DNA of 64,000 nt, from assembly GCA_020796225.1 (NCBI GenBank), contig CM036756.1, positions 48,774,363 through 48,838,362 of the forward strand. Reading direction: 5' to 3'. The translations under genes were made by a program, and so were the position numbers. How positions within the stretch are numbered: position 1 is the stretch's first letter; every line of letters begins with the position of its first letter. The stretch is from Arion vulgaris. Lineage: Eukaryota > Mollusca > Gastropoda > Stylommatophora > Arionidae. Shown here piece after piece: positions 32,285 through 47,611 of this stretch. Below the pieces are notes generated by a model. That model was not told where the DNA came from. It saw only the letters and a list, made by a program, of their open reading frames with translations, and searched no databases.

Positions 32285-35200
32285 ACATGAACATGAAACT
32301 AATTGAACGTGGATGGAACTATTACTTGACACTAAACATGAAACTATTGAAGTGGATGGTGAACTTTCGAACACTGTAAACATGAAACTAATTGAACGGT
32401 GGATGGTAGAACTTTTGCTGAACACTGTAAACATGAAACTAATTGACAGGTGGATGGTGAACTATTTCTTGAACACTGTAAACATGAAACTAATTGAACG
32501 GTGGATGGTGAACTATTCTTGAACACTGTAAACATGAAACTAATTAACGTGGATGAACTTTTCTTGAACATGAAACATAAATATTGAACGGTGGATGGTG
32601 AACTATTTCTTGAACACTGTAAACATGAAACTAATTGAACGGTGGATGGTGAACTATTTCTTGAACACTGTAAACATGAAACTAATTGAACGGTGGATGG
32701 TGAACTATTTCTTGAACACTGTAAACATGAAACTAATTGAACGGTGGATGGTGAACTATTTCTTGAACACTAATGAAATAATTGAACGTGGATGGTAGAC
32801 ATTTCTTGAACACTGTAAACATAAACTGATGAACGGTGGATGGTGAACTATTTCTTGAACACTGTAAACATGAAACTAATTGAACAGTGGATGGTGAATA
32901 ACTGAGCTACTTAAACTGAAACTAATTGAACGTGGATGGTGAACTATTTCTTGACACTGAAACGAAACTAATTGAACGGTGGATGGTGAACTATTTCTTG
33001 AACACTGTAAACATGAAACTAATTGAACAGTGGATGTGAACTATTTCTTGAACACTGTAAACATGAAACTAATTGAACAGTGGATGGTGAACTATTTCTT
33101 GAACACTGTAAACATGAAACTAATTGAACGGTGGATGGTGAACTATTTCTTGAACACTGTAAACATGAAACTAATTGAACGGTGGATGGTGAACTATTTC
33201 TTGAACACTGTAAACTAAATTGAACGGTGGATGGTGAACTATTTCTTGAACACTGTAAACATGAAACTAATTGAACGGTGGATGGTGAACTATTTCTTGA
33301 ACACTGTAAACATGAAACTAATTGAACGGTGGATGGTGAACTATTTCTTGAACACTGTAAACATGAAACTAATTGAACGGTGGATGGTAACTTTTCTTGA
33401 ACACTTAAACAGAAACTAATTGAACGGTGGATGGTGAACTATTTCTTGAACACTGTAAACATGAAACTAATTGAACGGTGGATGAGTGAACTTTTCTTGA
33501 ACACTGTAAACATGAAACTAATTGAACGGTGGATGGTGAACTATTTCTTGAACACTGAAAACATGAAACTAATTGAACGGTGGATGGTGAACTATTTCTT
33601 GAACACTGTAAACATGAAACTAATTGAACGGTGGATGGTGAACTATTTCTTGAACACTGTAAACATGAAACTAATTGAACGGTGGATGGTGAACTATTCT
33701 TGAACACTGTAAACATGAAACTAATTGAACAGTGGATGGTGAACTATTTCTTGAACACTGTAAACATGAAACTAATTGAACGGTGGATGGTGAACTATTT
33801 CTTGAACACTGTAAACATGAAACTAATTGAACAGTGGATGGTGAACTATTTCTTGAACACTGTAAACATGAAACTAATTGAACAGTGGATGGTGAACTAT
33901 TTCTTGAACACTGTAAACATGAAACTAATTGAACGGTGGATGGTGAAGCTATTTCTTGAACACTGTAAACATGAAACTAATTGAACAGGTGGATGGTGAA
34001 CTATTTCTTGAACACTGTAAACATGAAACTAATTGAACGGTGGATGGTGAACTATTTCTTGAACACTGTAAACATGAAACTAATTGAACGGTGGATTGTG
34101 AACTATTTCTTGAACACTGTAAACATGAAACTAATTAGACAGTGGATGGTGAACTATTTCTTGAACACTGTAAACATGAAACTAATTGAACGGTGGATGG
34201 TGAACTATTTCTTGAACACTGTAAACATGAAACTAATTGAACGGTGGATGGTGAACTATTTCTTGAACACTGTAAACATGAAACTAATTGAACGGTGGAT
34301 GGTGAACTATTTCTTGAACACTGTAAACATGAAACTAATATGAACGTGGATGGTGAATATTTCTTGAACACTGTAAACATGAAACTAATTGAACAGTGGA
34401 TGGTGAACTATTTCTTGAACACTGTAAACATGAAACTAATTGAACGGTGGATGGTGAACTATTTCTTGAACACTGTAAACATGAAACTAATTGAACGGTG
34501 GATGGTGAACTATTTCTTGAACACTGTAAACATGAAACTAATTAGACAGTGGATGGTAACTATTTCTTGAACACTGTAAACATGAAACTAATTGAACGGT
34601 GGATGGTGAACTATTTCTTGAACACTGTAAACATGAAACTAATTGAACAGTGGATGGTGAACTATTTCTTGAACACTGTAAACATGAAACTAATTGAACG
34701 GTGGATGGTGAACTATTTCTTGAACACTGTAAACATGAAACTAATTGAACGGTGGATGGTGAACTATTTCTTGAACACTGTAAACATGAAACTAATTGAA
34801 CGGTGGATGGTGAACTATTTCTTGAACACTGTAAACATGAAACTAATTGAACGGTGGATGGTGAACTATTTCTTGAACACTGTAAACATGAAACTAATTG
34901 AACGGTGGATGGTGAACTATTTCTTGAACACTGTAAACATGAAACTAATTGAACAGTGGATGGTGAACTATTTCTTGAACACTGTAAACATGAAACTAAT
35001 TGAACAGTGGATGTGAACTATTTCTTGAACACTGTAAACATGAAACTAATTGAACAGTGGATGGTGAACTATTTCTTGAACACTGTAAACATGAAACTAA
35101 TTGAACGGTGGATAGTGAACTATTTCTTGAACACTGTAAACATGAAACTAATTGAACGGTGGATGGTGAACTATTTCTTGAACACTGTAAACATGAAACT

Positions 35201-38200
35201 AATTGAACGGTGGATGGTGAACTATTTCTTGAACACTGTAAACATGAAACTAATTGAACAGTGGATGTGAACTATTTCTTGAACACTGTAAACATGAAAC
35301 TAATTGAACAGTGGATGGTGAACTATTTCTTGAACACTGTAAACATGAAACTAATTGAACGGTGGATGGTGAACTTTTTCTTGAACACTGTAAACATGAA
35401 ACTAATTGAACGGTGGATGGTGAACTATTTCTTGAACACTGTAAACATGAAACTAATTGAACGGTGGATGGTGAACTATTTCTTGAACACTGTAAACATG
35501 AAACTAATTGAACGGTGGATGGTGAACTATTTCTTGAACACTGTAAACATGAAACTAATTGAACGGTGGATGGTGAACTATTTCTTGAACACTGTAAACA
35601 TGAAACTAATTGAACGGTGGATGGTGAACTATTTCTTGAACACTGTAAACATGAAACTAATTGAGACAGTGGATAGTGAACTATTTCTTGAACACTGTAA
35701 ACATGAAACTAATTAGACAGTGGATGGTGAACTATTTCTTGAACACTAGTAAACATGAAACTAATTGAACAGTGGATGGTAGACTATTTCTTGAGCCTGT
35801 AAACATGAAACTAATTGAACGGTGGATGGTGAACTATTTCTTGAACACTTAAACATGAAACTAATTGAACAGTGGATGGTGAACTATTTCTTGAACACTG
35901 TAAACATGAAACTAATTGAACAGTGGATGGTGAACTATTTCTTGAACACTGTAAACATGAAACTAATTGAACAGTGGATGGTGAACTATTTCTTGAACAC
36001 TGTAAACATGAAACTAATTGAACGGTGGATGGTGAACTATTTCTTGAACACTGAAACATGAAACTAATTGAACAGTGGATGGTGAACTATTTCTTGAACA
36101 CTGTAAACATGAAACTAATTGAACGGTGGATGGTGAACTATTTCTTGAACACATGTAAGACATGAAACTAATTAGAACAGGTGGATGGTGAACTATTTCT
36201 TGAACACTGTAAACATGAAACTAATTGAACAGTGGATGGTGAACTATTTCTTGAACACTGTAAACATGAAACTAATTGAACAGGTGGATGGTGAACTATT
36301 TCTTGAACACTGTAAACATGAAACTAATTGAACAGTGGATGGTGAACTATTTCTTGAACACTGTAAACATGAAACTAATTGAACAGTGGATGGTGAACTA
36401 TTTCTTGAACACTGTAAACATGAAACTAATTGAACGGTGGATGGTGAACTATTTCTTGAACACTGTAAACATGAAACTAATTGAACGGTGGATGGTGAAC
36501 TATTTCTTGAACACTGTAAACATGAAACTAATTGAACAGTGGATGGTGAACTATTTCTTGAACACTGTAAACATGAAACTAATTGAACGGTGGATGGTGA
36601 ACTATTTCTTGAACACTGTAAACATGAAACTAATTGAACGGTGGATGGTGAACTATTTCTTGAACACTGTAAACATGAAACTAATTGAACGGTGGATGGT
36701 GAACTATTTCTTGAACAATGTAAACATGAAACTAATTGAACGGTGGATGGTGAACTATTTCTTGAACACTGTAAACATGAAACTAATTGAACAGTGGATG
36801 GTGAACTATTTCTTGAACACTGTAAACATGAAACTAATTGAACGGTGGATGGTGAACTATTTCTTGAACACTGTAAACATGAAACTAATTGAACGGTGGA
36901 TGGTGAACTATTTCTTGAACACTGTAAACATGAAACTAATTGAACGGTGGATGGTGAACTATTTCTTGAACACTGTAAACATGAAACTAATTGAACAGTG
37001 GATGGTGAACTATTTCTTGAACACTGTAAACATGAAACTAATTGAACGGTGGATGGTGAACTATTTCTTGAACACTGTAAACATTAAACTAATTGAACGG
37101 TGGATGGTGAACTATTTCTTGAACACTGTAAACATGAAACTAATTGAACGGTGGATGGTGAACTATTTCTTGAACACTTAAACATGAAACTAATTGAACG
37201 TGGATGGTGAACTATTTCTTGAACACTGAAACATGAAACTAATTAGACGGTGGATGATGAGACTGATTTCTTGAACACTGTAAACATGAAACTAATTGAA
37301 CGTGGATGGCTAGACTATTTCTTGAACACTGTAAGACATGAAACTAATTGAACGGTGGATAGTGAACTACTTTTCTTGAACATTAAACATGAAACTAATT
37401 TAACGTGGATGTGATATTTCTTGAACACTGTAAACATGAAACTAATTAACAGTGGATGGTGAACTATTTCTTAGAACACTGTAAACATGAAACTAATTGA
37501 ACAGTGGATGGTGAACTATTTCTTGAACACTGTAAACATGAAACTAATTGAACAGTGGATGGTAACTTTCTTGAACACTGTAAACATGAAACTAATTGAA
37601 CTGTGGATGGTGAACTATTTCTTGAACACTGTAAACATGAAACTAATTGAACGGTGGATGGTGAACTATTTCTTGAACACTGTAAACATGAAACTAATTG
37701 AACGGTGGATGGTGAACTATTTCTTGAACACTGTAAACATGAAACTAATTGAACTGTGGATGGTGAACTATTTCTTGAACACTGTAAACATGAAACTAAT
37801 TGAACGGTGGATGGTGAACTATTTCTTGAACACTGTAAACATGAAACTAATTGAACGGTGGATGGTGAACTATTTCTTGAACACTGTAAACATGAAACTA
37901 ATTGAACAGGTGGATGGTGAACTATTTCTTGAACACTGTAAACATGAAACTAATTGAACAGTGGATGGTGAACTATTTCTTGAACACTGTAAACATGAAA
38001 CTAATTGAACGGTGGATGGTGAACTATTTCTTGAACACTGTAAACATGAAACTAATTGAACGGTGGATGGTGAACTATTTCTTGAACACTGTAAACATGA
38101 AACTAATTGAACGGTGGATGGTGAACTATTTCTTGAACACTGTAAACATGAAACTAATTGAACGGTGGATGGTGAACTATTTCTTGAACACTGTAAACAT

Positions 38201-41200
38201 GAAACTAATTGAACGGTGGATGGTGAACTATTTCTTGAACACTGTAAACATGAAACTAATTGAACGGTGGATGGTGAACTATTTCTTGAACACTGTAAAC
38301 ATGAAACTAATTGAACGGTGGATGGTGAACTATTTCTTGAACACTGTAAACATGAAACTAATTGAACGGTGGATGGTGAACTATTTCTTGAACACTGTAA
38401 ACATGAAACTAATTGAACGGTGGATGGTGAACTATTTCTTGAACACTGTAAACATGAAACTAATTGAACGGTGGATGGTGAACTATTTCTTGAACACTGT
38501 AAACATGAAACTAATTGAACTGTGGATGGTGAACTATTTCTTGAACACTGTAAACATGAAACTAATTGAACGGTGGATGGTGAACTATTTCTTTGAACAG
38601 TGATAAACACTGAAACTAATTGAACAGTGGATGGTGAACTATTTCTTGAACACTGTAAACATGAAACTAATTGAACGGTGGATGGTGAACTATTTCTTGA
38701 ACACTGTAAACATGAAACTAATTGAACGGTGGATGGTGAACTATTTCTTGAACACTGTAAACATGAAACTAATTGAACGGTGGATGGTGAACTATTTCTT
38801 GAACACTGTAAACATGAAACTAATTGAACGGTGGATGGTGAACTATTTCTTGAACACTGTAAACATGAAACTAATTGAACGGTGGATGGTGAACTATTTC
38901 TTGAACACTGTAAACATGAAACTAATTGAACGGTGGATGGTGAACTATTTCTTGAACACTGTAAACATGAAACTAATTGAACGGTGGATGGTGAACTATT
39001 TCTTGAACACTGTAAACATGAAACTAATTGAACGGTGGATGGTGAACTATTTCTTGAACACTGTAAACATGAAACTAATTGAACGGTGGATGGTGAACTA
39101 TTTCTTGAACACTGTAAACATGAAACTAATTGAACGGTGGATGGTGAACTATTTCTTGAACACTGTAAACATGAAACTAATTGAACGGTGGATGGTGAAC
39201 TATTTCTTGAACACTGTAAACATGAAACTAATTGAACGGTGGATGGTGAACTATTTCTTGAACACTGTAAACATGAAACTAATTGAACGGTGGATGGTGA
39301 ACTATTTCTTGAACACTGTAAACATGAAACTAATTGAACGGTGGATGGTGAACTATTTCTTGAACACTGTAAACATGAAACTAATTGAACGGTGGATGGT
39401 GAACTATTTCTTGAACACTGTAAACATGAAACTAATTGAACGGTGGATGGTGAACTATTGCTTGAACACTGTAAACATGAAACTAATTGAACGAGTGGAT
39501 GGTGAACTATTTCTTGAACACTGTAAACATGAAACTAATTGAACGGTGGATGGTGAACTATTTCTTGAACACTGTAAACATGAAACTAATTGAACGGTGG
39601 ATGGTGAACTATTTCTTGAACACTGTAAACATGAAACTAATTGAACTGTGGATGGTGAACTATTTCTTGAACACTGTAAACATGAAACTAATTGAACAGT
39701 GGATGGTGAACTATTTCTTGAACACTGTAAACATGAAACTAATTGAACGGTGGATGGTGAACTATTTCTTGAACACTGTAAACATGAAACTAATTGAACG
39801 GTGGATGGTGAACTATTTCTTGAACACTGTAAACATGAAACTAATTGAACGGTGGATGGTGAACTATTTCTTGAACACTGTAAACATGAAACTAATTGAA
39901 CGGTGGATGGTGAACTATTTCTTGAACACTGTAAACATGAAACTAATTGAACGGTGGATGGTGAACTATTTCTTGAACACTGTAAACATGAAACTAATTG
40001 AACGGTGGATGGTGAACTATTTCTTGAACACTGTAAACATGAAACTAATTGAACGGTGGATGGTGAACTATTTCTTGAACACTGTAAACATGAAACTAAT
40101 TGAACGGTGGATGGTGAACTATTTCTTGAACACTGTAAACATGAAACTAATTGAACGGTGGATGGTGAACTATTTCTTGAACACTGTAAACATGAAACTA
40201 ATTGAACGGTGGATGGTGAACTATTTCTTGAACACTGTAAACATGAAACTAATTGAACGGTGGATGGTGAACTATTTCTTGAACACTGTAAACATGAAAC
40301 TAATTGAACGGTGGATGGTGAACTATTTCTTGAACACTGTAAACATGAAACTAATTGAACGGTGGATGGTGAACTATTTCTTGAACACTGTAAACATGAA
40401 ACTAATTGAACGGTGGATGGTGAACTATTTCTTGAACACTGTAAACATGAAACTAATTGAACAGTGGATGGTGAACTATTTCTTGAACACTGTAAACATG
40501 AAACTAATTGAACGGTGGATGGTGAACTATTTCTTGAACACTGTAAACATGAAACTAATTGAACGGTGGATGGTGAACTATTTCTTGAACACTGTAAACA
40601 TGAAACTAATTGAACGGTGGATGGTGAACTATTTCTTGAACACTGTAAACATGAAACTAATTGAACGGTGGATGGTGAACTATTTCTTGAACACTGTAAA
40701 CATGAAACTAATTGAACGGTGGATGGTGAACTATTTCTTGAACACTGTAAACATGAAACTAATTGAACGGTGGATGGTGAACTATTTCTTGAACACTGTA
40801 AACATGAAACTAATTGAACGGTGGATGGTGAACTATTTCTTGAACACTGTAAACATGAAACTAATTGAACGGTGGATGGTGAACTATTTCTTGAACACTG
40901 TAAACATGAAACTAATTGAACGGTGGATGAGTGAACTATTTCTTGAACACTGTAAACATGAAACTAATTGAACGGTGGATGGTGAACTATTTCTTGAACA
41001 CTGTAAACATGAAACTAATTGAACGGTGGATGGTGAACTATTTCTTGAACACTGTAAACATGAAACTAATTGAACGGTGGATGGTGAACTATTTCTTGAA
41101 CACTGTAAACATGAAACTAATTGAACGGTGGATGGTGAACTATTTCTTGAACACTGTAAACATGAAACTAATTGAACAGGTGGATGGTGAACTATTTCTT

Positions 41201-44200
41201 GAACACTGTAAACATGAAACTAATTGAACGGTGGATGGTGAACTATTTCTTGAACACTGTAAACATGAAACTAATTGAACGGTGGATGGTGAACTATTTC
41301 TTGAACACTGTAAACATGAAACTAATTGAACGGTGGATGGTGAACTATTTCTTGAACACTGTAAACATGAAACTAATTGAACGGTGGATGGTGAACTATT
41401 TCTTGAACACTGTAAACATGAAACTAATTGAACGGTGGATGGTAGACTATTTCTTGAACACTGTAAACATGAAACTATGAACGTGATGTGAACTATTTCT
41501 TGAACACTGTAAACATGAAAATAATTGAACGGTGGATGGTGAACTATTTCTTGAACACTGTAAACATGAAACTAATTGAACGGTGGATGGTGAACTATTT
41601 CTTGAACACTGTAAACATGAAACTAATTGAACGGTGGATGGTGAACTATTTCTTGAACACTGTAAACATGAAACTAATTGAACGGTGGATGGTGAACTAT
41701 TTCTTGAACACTTTAAACATGAAACTAATTGAACGGTGGATGGTGAACTATTTCTTGAACACTGTAAACATGAAACTAATTGAACGGTGGATGGTGAACT
41801 ATTTCTTGAACACTGTAAACATGAAACTAATTGAACGGTGGATGGTGAACTATTTCTTGAACACTGTAAACATGAAACTAATTGAACGGTGGATGGTGAA
41901 CTATTTCTTGAACACTGTAAACATGAAACTAATTGAACGGTGGATGGTGAACTATTTCTTGAACACTGTAAACATGAAACTAATTGAACGGTGGATGGTG
42001 AACTATTTCTTGAACACTGTAAACATGAAACTAATTGAACGGTGGATGGTGAACTATTTCTTGAACACTGTAAACATGAAACTAATTGAACGGTGGATGG
42101 TGAACTATTTCTTGAACACTGTAAACATGAAACTAATTGAACGGTGGATGGTGAACTATTTCTTGAACACTGTAAACATGAAACTAATTGAACGGTGGAT
42201 GGTGAACTATTTCTTGAACACTGGAAACATGAAACTAATTGAACGGTGGATGGTGAACTATTTCTTGAACACTGTAAACATGAAACTAATTGAACGGTGG
42301 ATGGTGAACTATTTCTTGAACACTGTAAACATGAAACTAATTGAACGGTGGATGGTGAACTATTTCTTGAACACTGTAAACATGAAACTAATTGAACGGT
42401 GGATGGTGAACTATTTCTTGAACACTGTAAACATGAAACTAATTGAACGGTGGATGGTGAACTATTTCTTGAACACTGTAAACATGAAACTAATTGAACG
42501 GTGGATGGTGAACTATTTCTTGAACACTGTAAACATGAAACTAATTGAACGGTGGATGGTGAACTATTTCTTGAACACTGTAAACATGAAACTAATTGAA
42601 CGGTGGATGGTGAACTATTTCTTGAACACTGTAAACATGAAACTAATTGAACGGTGGATGGTGAACTATTTCTTGAACACTGTAAACAAGAAACTAATTG
42701 AACGGTGGATGGTGAACTATTTCTTGAACACTGTAAACATGAAACTAATTGAACGAGTGGATGGTGAACTATTTCTTGAACACTGTAAACATGAAACTAA
42801 TTGAACGGTGGATTGTGAACTATTTCTTGAACACTGTAAACATGAAACTAATTGAACGGTGGATGGTGAACTATTTCTTGAACACTGTAAACATGAAACT
42901 AATTGAACGGTGGATGGTGAACTATTTCTTGAACACTGTAAACATGAAACTAATTGAACAGTGGATGGTGAACTATTTCTTGAACACTGTAAACATGAAA
43001 CTAATTGAACGGTGGATGGTGAACTATTTCTTGAACACTGTAAACATGAAACTAATTGAACGGTGGATGGTGAACTATTTCTTGAACACGAACACTGTAA
43101 ACATGAAACTAATTGAACGGTGGATGGTGAACTATTTCTTGAACACTGTAAACATGAAACTAATTGAACGGTGGATGGTGAACTATTTCTTGAACACTGT
43201 AAACATGAAACTAATTGAACGGTGGATGGTGAACTATTTCTTGAACACTGTAAACATGAAACTAATTGACGGTGGATGGTGAACTATTTCTTGAACACTG
43301 TAAACATGAAACTAATTGAACGGTGGATGGTGAACTATTTCTTGAACACTGTAAACATGAAACTAATTGAACGGTGGATGGTGAACTATTTCTTGAACAC
43401 TGTAAACATGAAACTAATTGAACGGTGGATGGTGAACTATTTCTTGAACACTGTAAACATGAAACTAATTGAACGGTGGATGGTGAACTATTTCTTGAAC
43501 ACTGTAAACATGAAACTAATTGAACAGTGGATGGTGAACTATTTCTTGAACACTGTAAACATGAAACTAATTGAACGGTGGATGGTGAACTATTTCTTGA
43601 ACACTGTAAACATGAAACTAATTGAACGGTGGATGGTGAACTATTTCTTGAACACTGTAAACATGAAACTAATTGAACGGTGGATGGTGAACTATTTCTT
43701 GAACACTGTAAACATGAAACTAATTGAACGGTGGATGGTGAACTATTTCTTGAACACTGTAAACATGAAACTAATTGAACGGTGGATGGTGAACTATTTC
43801 TTGAACACTGTAAACATGAAACTAATTGAACGGTGGATGGTGAACTATTTCTTGAACACTGTAAACATGAAACTAATTGAACGGTGGATGGTGAACTATT
43901 TCTTGAACACTGCAAACATGAAACTAATTGAACGGTGGATGGTGAACTATTTCTTGAACATTGTAAACATGAAACTAATTGAACGGTGGATGGTGAACTA
44001 TTTCTTGAACACTGTAAACATGAAACTAATTGAACGGTGGATGGTGAACTATTTCTTGAACACTGTAAACATGAAACTAATTAGACAGTGGATGGTGAAC
44101 TATTTCTTGAACACTGTAAACATGAAACTAATTGAACGGTGGATGGTGAACTATTTCTTGAACACTGTAAACATGAAACTAATTGAACGGTGGATGGTGA

Positions 44201-45135
44201 ACTATTTCTTGAACACTGTAAACATGAAACTAATTGAACGGTGGATGGTGAACTATTTCTTGAACACTGTAAACATGAAACTAATTGAACGGTGGATGGT
44301 GAACTATTTCTTGAACACTGTAAACATGAAACTAATTGAACAGTGGATGGTGAACTATTTCTTGAACACTGTAAACATGAAACTAATTGAACAGTGGATG
44401 GTGAACTATTTCTTGAACACTGTAAACATGAAACTAATTGAACGGTGGATGGTGAACTATTTCTTGAACACTGTAAACATGAAACTAATTGAACAGGTGG
44501 ATGGTGAACTATTTCTTGAACACTGTAAACATGAAACTAATTGAACAGTGGATGGTGAACTATTTCTTGAACACTGTAAACATGAAACTAATTGAACGGT
44601 GGATGGTGAACTATTTCTTGAACACTGTAAACATGAAACTAATTGAACGGTGGATGGTGAACTATTTCTTGAACACTGTAAACATGAAACTAATTGAACG
44701 GTGGATGGTGAACTATTTCTTGAACACTGTAAACATGAAACTAATTGAACGGTGGATGGTGAACTATTTCTTGAACACTGTAAACATGAAACTAATTGAA
44801 CGGTGGATGGTGAACTATTTCTTGAACACTGTAAACATGAAACTAATTGAACGGTGGATGGTGAACTATTTCTTGAACACTGTAAACATGAAACTAATTG
44901 AACAGTGGATGGTGAACTATTTCTTGAACACTGTAAACATGAAACTAATTGAACGGTGGATGGTGAACTATTTCTTGAACACTGTAAACATGAAACTAAT
45001 TGAACGGTGGATGGTGAACTATTTCTTGAACACTGTAAACATGAAACTAATTGAACGGTGGATGGTGAACTATTTCTTGAACACTGTAAACATGAAACTA
45101 ATTGAACGGTGGATGGTGAACTATTTCTTGAACAC
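32285..45135. repeat. Giant minisatellite/satellite, 51-bp unit, ~250 copies
   Basis: One continuous array of about 12.85 kb. The unit starts AACATGAAACTAATTGAACG, continues GTGGATGGTGAACTATTTCT and ends TGAACACTGTA. The main polymorphism is ACGG/ACAG (rarely ACTG) before TGGATGG. Copies from about 32285-33000 and 35650-37480 contain many indels, while 38640-45130 is almost uniform. The plus frame (17-residue repeat with NYFLNTVNMKLIE) and a minus frame (SRNSSPSTVQLVSC) are both open because the unit is 51 bp and stop-free. With no start context, no splice signals and no flanking coding, I do not call a gene. Confidence 0.97.
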
Positions 45136-45299
45136 GTCAGGCGTTTGCTCACAAGATGCATTTGAAATCACTTAAACAACCACTCTCCCTCCACTGCCAT
45201 TTTCAAACCAACTAAGACTCCAACTAGAATAATAAATTAGTTATGATTTCATGGACTAACGACAGTTTGTTGTAGGAAGTTATATGAAGTTGTACTTCA
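45136..45299. other. Spacer after the giant array
   Basis: Unique sequence. A perfect 10-bp inverted repeat GTTGTACTTC...GAAGTACAAC spans about 45288-45319 at the edge of the next LINE fragment. Confidence 0.5.
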
Positions 45300-46025
45300 T
45301 GTTGTAGGAGGAAGTACAACATGAAAATAAACACACAAAAAAACGAGACCATGAAAATAAACAGAACACCAAACCAAGCAAACATACAAATAGACAACAC
45401 CAGAGTAAAGCGAGTTTCTGAATTCAAATATTTAGGCATTATTTTCACACAGAACGGAAAACTCGATAGAGAAATAGAGACAAGGTGTCAAAAGCAAATG
45501 CAGTGACCTACCAGCTGGCACCATTACTACAACACCCAAAGATCAAGATGGAAGTGAAAAGACAGATGATAAAAGTATTTTCCTACCAACACTTTGTTTC
45601 CAGTGCCAAACTTGGTCTCTTACAGCAACACACCACAGAAAGCTTACCACACATGAAATGAAATGCTTGAGGAAGACAGTGGGAGTCACCAGGAAATATA
45701 GACTACGAAATGAGGACATCAGAAGCAGAGTGTGCATGACTTCATGAACCGAATACATTGAAAGACAACAAATGCAGTGGTTTGGTCATTTAATGAGAAT
45801 GAAATACAACCAACCACCAATAACAGCATACAATAAAATAGATCGGGTACTAGAGCTAAGGGTAGACCAGGAAAAAGATGGTTAGATAATATCAAGACCA
45901 CACTACATAAACACGGATATAACACAACAAGGGCAACTCATCTAGCCCTAGAACGCACATTAAAGCTCCCATATCTACGCTTAACGGCAAGAGTGGCCAG
46001 CCAACTACATCTTTCACCTGGGAAT
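45300..46025 (+). mobile_element. LINE RT C-terminal half
   Basis: Plus-strand pieces, in order: EYNMKINTQKNETMKI, VSEFKYLGIIFTQNGKLDRE, TLCFQCQTWSL, KLTTHEMKCLRKTVGVTRKY, LRNEDI and QQMQWFGHLMRM. The order and residues follow the minus-strand LINE at 1678-3660 closely (CNEYNMRINIDKTEVMTF, TLCYQCQTWTL, TTEMKCLRRMLGVTRRDRLR), so it is the same family. It is truncated after the catalytic motif and split among frames. Confidence 0.8.
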
Positions 46026-47590
46026 AGACAATAAACAATAGACGACGGATTTCAGAATTACATTAATTGGATGTCTTCATTCAAGTCAGTTTGACTCAAG
46101 TCAGTTTGACTACGATGCTAGAAGATGAGAACTACAGTGGCAGGTCATTAATAACCAACAAGATTGTAAGCATTAGAGTTAGTAAACCAGTCTGATTATT
46201 TGTTTAGCCAAAGGATAGAAAATATTTATACCCGATACCTTTTTTTATTTTAGTGCAGGACTTTATAACAAAGATTTTACCCGGCTTCGCACGGGACTAA
46301 TAACAAAACATATGAACAGCGAGGTTTTGTTAAAAAAATGTATTTCCTTACTGAGTGTTACTGCATTGAAAATGTTGACAACAATCAATTAAAAACGATA
46401 ATATCAGATGATGTTCAAATCAATTCTAAGATTGATAACAGCATATTTTTGATTATTTTCTCTTGATATTTCAAGACACACAATTTCTCAGAATTTGTCA
46501 TGTACCACCGAACAGCAAGATTGAGATTCAACTTCTTCATCTCTAAGGAAATTGATCATCAGAGCTTTGCAGAAAGGATACTTTCGAGTCTCTGTTGTTG
46601 CTTCTGTTATCAATGTTATTGTTGGAAAAATTAAGGTAGTCATTTGTATCAAGTTGTACACTATATAAAGTCTTTGATTATATTTGCTTACATTGTGTTT
46701 GACGATTATCTACCACCCCTCTTTGACTGACGTGGCCCCTAATTTTAATAGGTTTACTGGACATCAAGGTCACATATATTATTAGCTCCTCTTTTACTGA
46801 AGACTAGAGTATATTCGCCTTCAAAAATCGTGACATATCTCTGTGTGTATACACCTTTCGGATTTTACACTACTTTACATGACACCACTTTGCTTGGTGC
46901 CATTTTATTATCCACTCTTTTCTAATTGCCACATATGATTTTATTGCAACTCTCTTTTAGATAGAGAATAAATGAAGGATTATGATACTCACGGTAAGAG
47001 TGCAAACATATCCATGCATACTGTATATAAAGACAGTGACGAAGTATATAAACCATTTGAATGTAGCTTATTCAGAGAGTTGCAGATATACACTTTTACA
47101 TCATAGATCAATTACAATCGAAATATCTGTATCAGTAATAATTTCTGCTGTACAACGTGTATACTGTGAGGCGTACATTAAAACAGTTTTACAACTAATC
47201 CTAATCGAAGGATGGTCTTGATAATTGATATTTATGCTGTTTGGTGTGCATTAAAACAATTATACATAATTGAAAGACAATGGACAACTGACGTGTGAAA
47301 TTTTATTTTAAAATTCTAAATTCAGGCATAGTAATGGCTTCCCTGAATGATTTTTGCGAGAAGGCTTGCTTTCGTTAGAGCTACTGTCAATATAGGACAA
47401 AGCATATTTTTTTTATCAAGATAGAAAAACATTGAAAAAGGTGAACGGTTTTTCATTGCTTACAAAAAATGGAAATGCGATGAAGGAAAACAGAAGAAGA
47501 ACAAACACAGCCTTTCAGAAACCTAAACAACTCAAACTGATATAGGCTGGAACTGATAGGACAGGACAACAAAGATCAAACTACTAAGAG
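46026..47590. other. Unassigned AT-rich region
   Basis: About 1.5 kb with no gene or array. Small items: a 15-bp duplication with the dyad AGTCAgttTGACT (46084-46113) and the motif ACCCGGCTTCGCACGGG (46281-46297), which can fold on CCCG/CGGG. Confidence 0.5.
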
Positions 47591-47611
47591 TATGCATATT
47601 CTAAGCAGCTG

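Noticed and set aside
34549..44544. Open frames of 90-494 codons on both strands in the 51-bp array, read as a repeat protein
   Set aside because: The unit is 51 bp and stop-free in one frame on each strand, so open frames are automatic. There is no non-repeat N- or C-terminal domain, and indels break the frame freely.
32285..45135. CRISPR array
   Set aside because: Units are contiguous 51-bp repeats without unique spacers, in a eukaryotic context with no cas genes. The other arrays fail for the same reason.
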